DNA from: Oligoflexia bacterium
GTDB lineage: Bacteria; Bdellovibrionota; UBA1018; CAIMNF01
Length of the DNA: 6,947 bases
Direction: 5' to 3'
NCBI GenBank assembly: GCA_903842755.1
Contig: CAIMNF010000415.1
Span: 1 to 6,947 of the forward strand
Made by a program: the position numbers and the translations under genes. Below, piece by piece: positions 6,013 to 6,947 of this stretch. The notes below the pieces were generated by a model that saw nothing but the letters and a program-made list of their open reading frames with translations, ran no database searches and had not been told where the DNA came from. How positions within the stretch are numbered: position 1 is the stretch's first letter; every line of letters begins with the position of its first letter.

Positions 6013-6947
6013 GTTGCGACAGCCCCATTCGGAAAAACCCATTTCAAACAGGGTTAAATTATTTCCAGATGATTTGGCCGTACTTCCGGAAGGTTCGGTG
6101 GTAGACGGGGCAGGCGTAAATGCCCATCTTACGGATTCTGCGGATTATGTAGTGATTGGATCAGGCGCGGCGGGCTCGACCGCGGCCGTGACGCTCACCC
6201 AGGCAGGGTATTCCGTCATTATTCTTGAAGAGGGACCTTGGGTAAAAACGCGTGATTTTGGCGTAGATTTGTATCCGGCTATGAAAACGTTATTCCGCGA
6301 TATGGGCGCTCATGCAGCCATGGGACGTGCGGTGATACCGGTGTTGCAAGGCAAGTGTGTGGGCGGGAGCACGACCATTAATTCCGCGATTGCATGGAGA
6401 GTGCCCGAGCACGTGGTCCATCGCTGGGGTACTCATTTTGGCCTGGGCGATGTTTTGAATCAGAAAAACTTGGATGAGCAATTTGATGAGCTAGATAAAA
6501 GTTTAAGTGTTCACCCCGTAAAAGATCAAGCATTAGGAAAACACAACGAAGTTTTTGGAGAAGCGGCGGATAAACTTAAAATTAAAGCCGAACGGATTCA
6601 ACGTTACGATGCGGGTTGCGAGGCGAGTGCGAGTTGCTTGACCGGATGTCGAACGGGCCGAAAGCTAGGCATGAATGTTTCTTATATTCCAAAATCGTTG
6701 CATCAAGGTGCAAAGATCTATACGTCGACCCAAGCGGTACGGGTGACGTCTCACTATGGCCGCGCATCTGGCGTAGAATGCAAATTTGTTCCGCATCCGG
6801 GTTCCGGGCGCTCTTTGAGGTATTTTACGTTAAAGGTAAAAGCGAAGCGGGGAGTGATTTTAGCAGCTAGTGTGGTCCAGACCCCCGGAATTCTAAAGCG
6901 AAGCGGAGTGCGCTTGTCTGCTGTGGGAAAACATTTTCAAGCGCACC
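6002..6947 (+). CDS. GMC-family FAD oxidoreductase, long-chain alcohol oxidase type (3' end outside window)
   Basis: The first 315 residues are visible and remain open to the window edge; related proteins suggest some 200 or more remain. After a ~48-residue lead comes the FAD dinucleotide fold YVVIGSGAAGSTAA (49-62) with the ribose-binding acidic residue in IILEEGP (73-79). The first GMC signature is GKCVGGSTTINSAIAWR (117-133), and a second-signature-like stretch, VILAASVVQTPGILKRSG, lies at 285-302. Between them a Cys cluster (C206, C212, C216) leads into a V-S-Y-I-P-K-S-L segment. This is the pattern of long-chain alcohol oxidases and cholesterol-oxidase-like GMC proteins rather than choline or glucose oxidases. 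It should oxidise an alcohol to an aldehyde with FAD, feeding the dehydrogenase upstream, which it overlaps by 11 bases. The helical N-terminal region usual in long-chain alcohol oxidases is missing here but seems present at the end of the dehydrogenase. The final catalytic His/Asn region is not visible. Confidence 0.88.
   Translation, partial: MNIELRQPHSEKPISNRVKLFPDDLAVLPEGSVVDGAGVNAHLTDSADYVVIGSGAAGSTAAVTLTQAGYSVIILEEGPWVKTRDFGVDLYPAMKTLFRDMGAHAAMGRAVIPVLQGKCVGGSTTINSAIAWRVPEHVVHRWGTHFGLGDVLNQKNLDEQFDELDKSLSVHPVKDQALGKHNEVFGEAADKLKIKAERIQRYDAGCEASASCLTGCRTGRKLGMNVSYIPKSLHQGAKIYTSTQAVRVTSHYGRASGVECKFVPHPGSGRSLRYFTLKVKAKRGVILAASVVQTPGILKRSGVRLSAVGKHFQAH

Noticed and set aside
5980..6015. Dehydrogenase and GMC frames as one fusion protein split by a frameshift
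   Set aside because: The GMC frame has its own ATG with AGGTGA six bases upstream and an in-frame stop just before it, and the dehydrogenase ends naturally. Two coupled genes explain this better, although a +1 shift linking the frames cannot be excluded without related genomes.
6616..6870. An 84-codon plus-strand open frame near the right edge
   Set aside because: It lies out of frame inside the GMC gene, whose frame carries recognisable FAD and GMC motifs over the same bases.
1..6947. tRNA or rRNA genes, CRISPR arrays, insertion-sequence ends or attachment sites
   Set aside because: Nearly all bases are taken by recognisable genes. No regularly spaced repeats, transposase motifs or tRNA-like segments were seen on reading both strands.

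Overview
The window looks like ordinary chromosomal DNA from a Gram-negative bacterium of intermediate G+C (roughly the high forties by eye). Coding density is close to complete, and I see no mobile element, RNA gene or CRISPR array. The mix of genes (a GH3-family ligase, a myo-inositol-phosphate synthase of the GNNDG type, and a GMC oxidase of the long-chain-alcohol-oxidase type) suggests Bdellovibrionota, Myxococcota or another former deltaproteobacterial lineage. That placement is an impression from protein style, not a demonstrated assignment.

The layout is two divergent gene sets separated by about 87 bases (3895-3981). On the minus strand, in transcription order, are an inositol monophosphatase-family enzyme (3894-3094), a GH3-family acyl-adenylate/amide synthetase (3024-1336), a myo-inositol-3-phosphate synthase (1346-90, overlapping the GH3 end by 11 bases), and the first 19 codons of a further gene (57-1, cut by the window edge) whose N-terminus recalls DegT/StrS sugar aminotransferases. 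On the plus strand are an aldehyde dehydrogenase with an unusual C-terminal extension of about 215 residues (3982-6012) and, overlapping it by 11 bases, a GMC flavoprotein oxidoreductase that runs off the right edge (6002-6947).

The minus-strand set contains the complete two-step route from glucose-6-phosphate to free myo-inositol (synthase plus phosphatase). It also carries an acid-activating ligase and perhaps an aminotransferase, which suggests an inositol-containing or aminocyclitol-containing conjugate. The plus-strand pair fits consecutive oxidation of an alcohol, possibly long-chain, to an aldehyde and then an acid. The last ~90 residues of the dehydrogenase resemble the helical region that normally precedes the GMC domain in long-chain alcohol oxidases, so the two enzymes may work as a complex.

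The divergent spacer holds back-to-back promoters that share one -10 region. A perfect inverted repeat (GTTTGGT, 7 bases, ACCAAAC) spans that region, and a third half-site lies just before the dehydrogenase start. This looks like a single operator controlling both gene sets, so the two halves may belong to one pathway.
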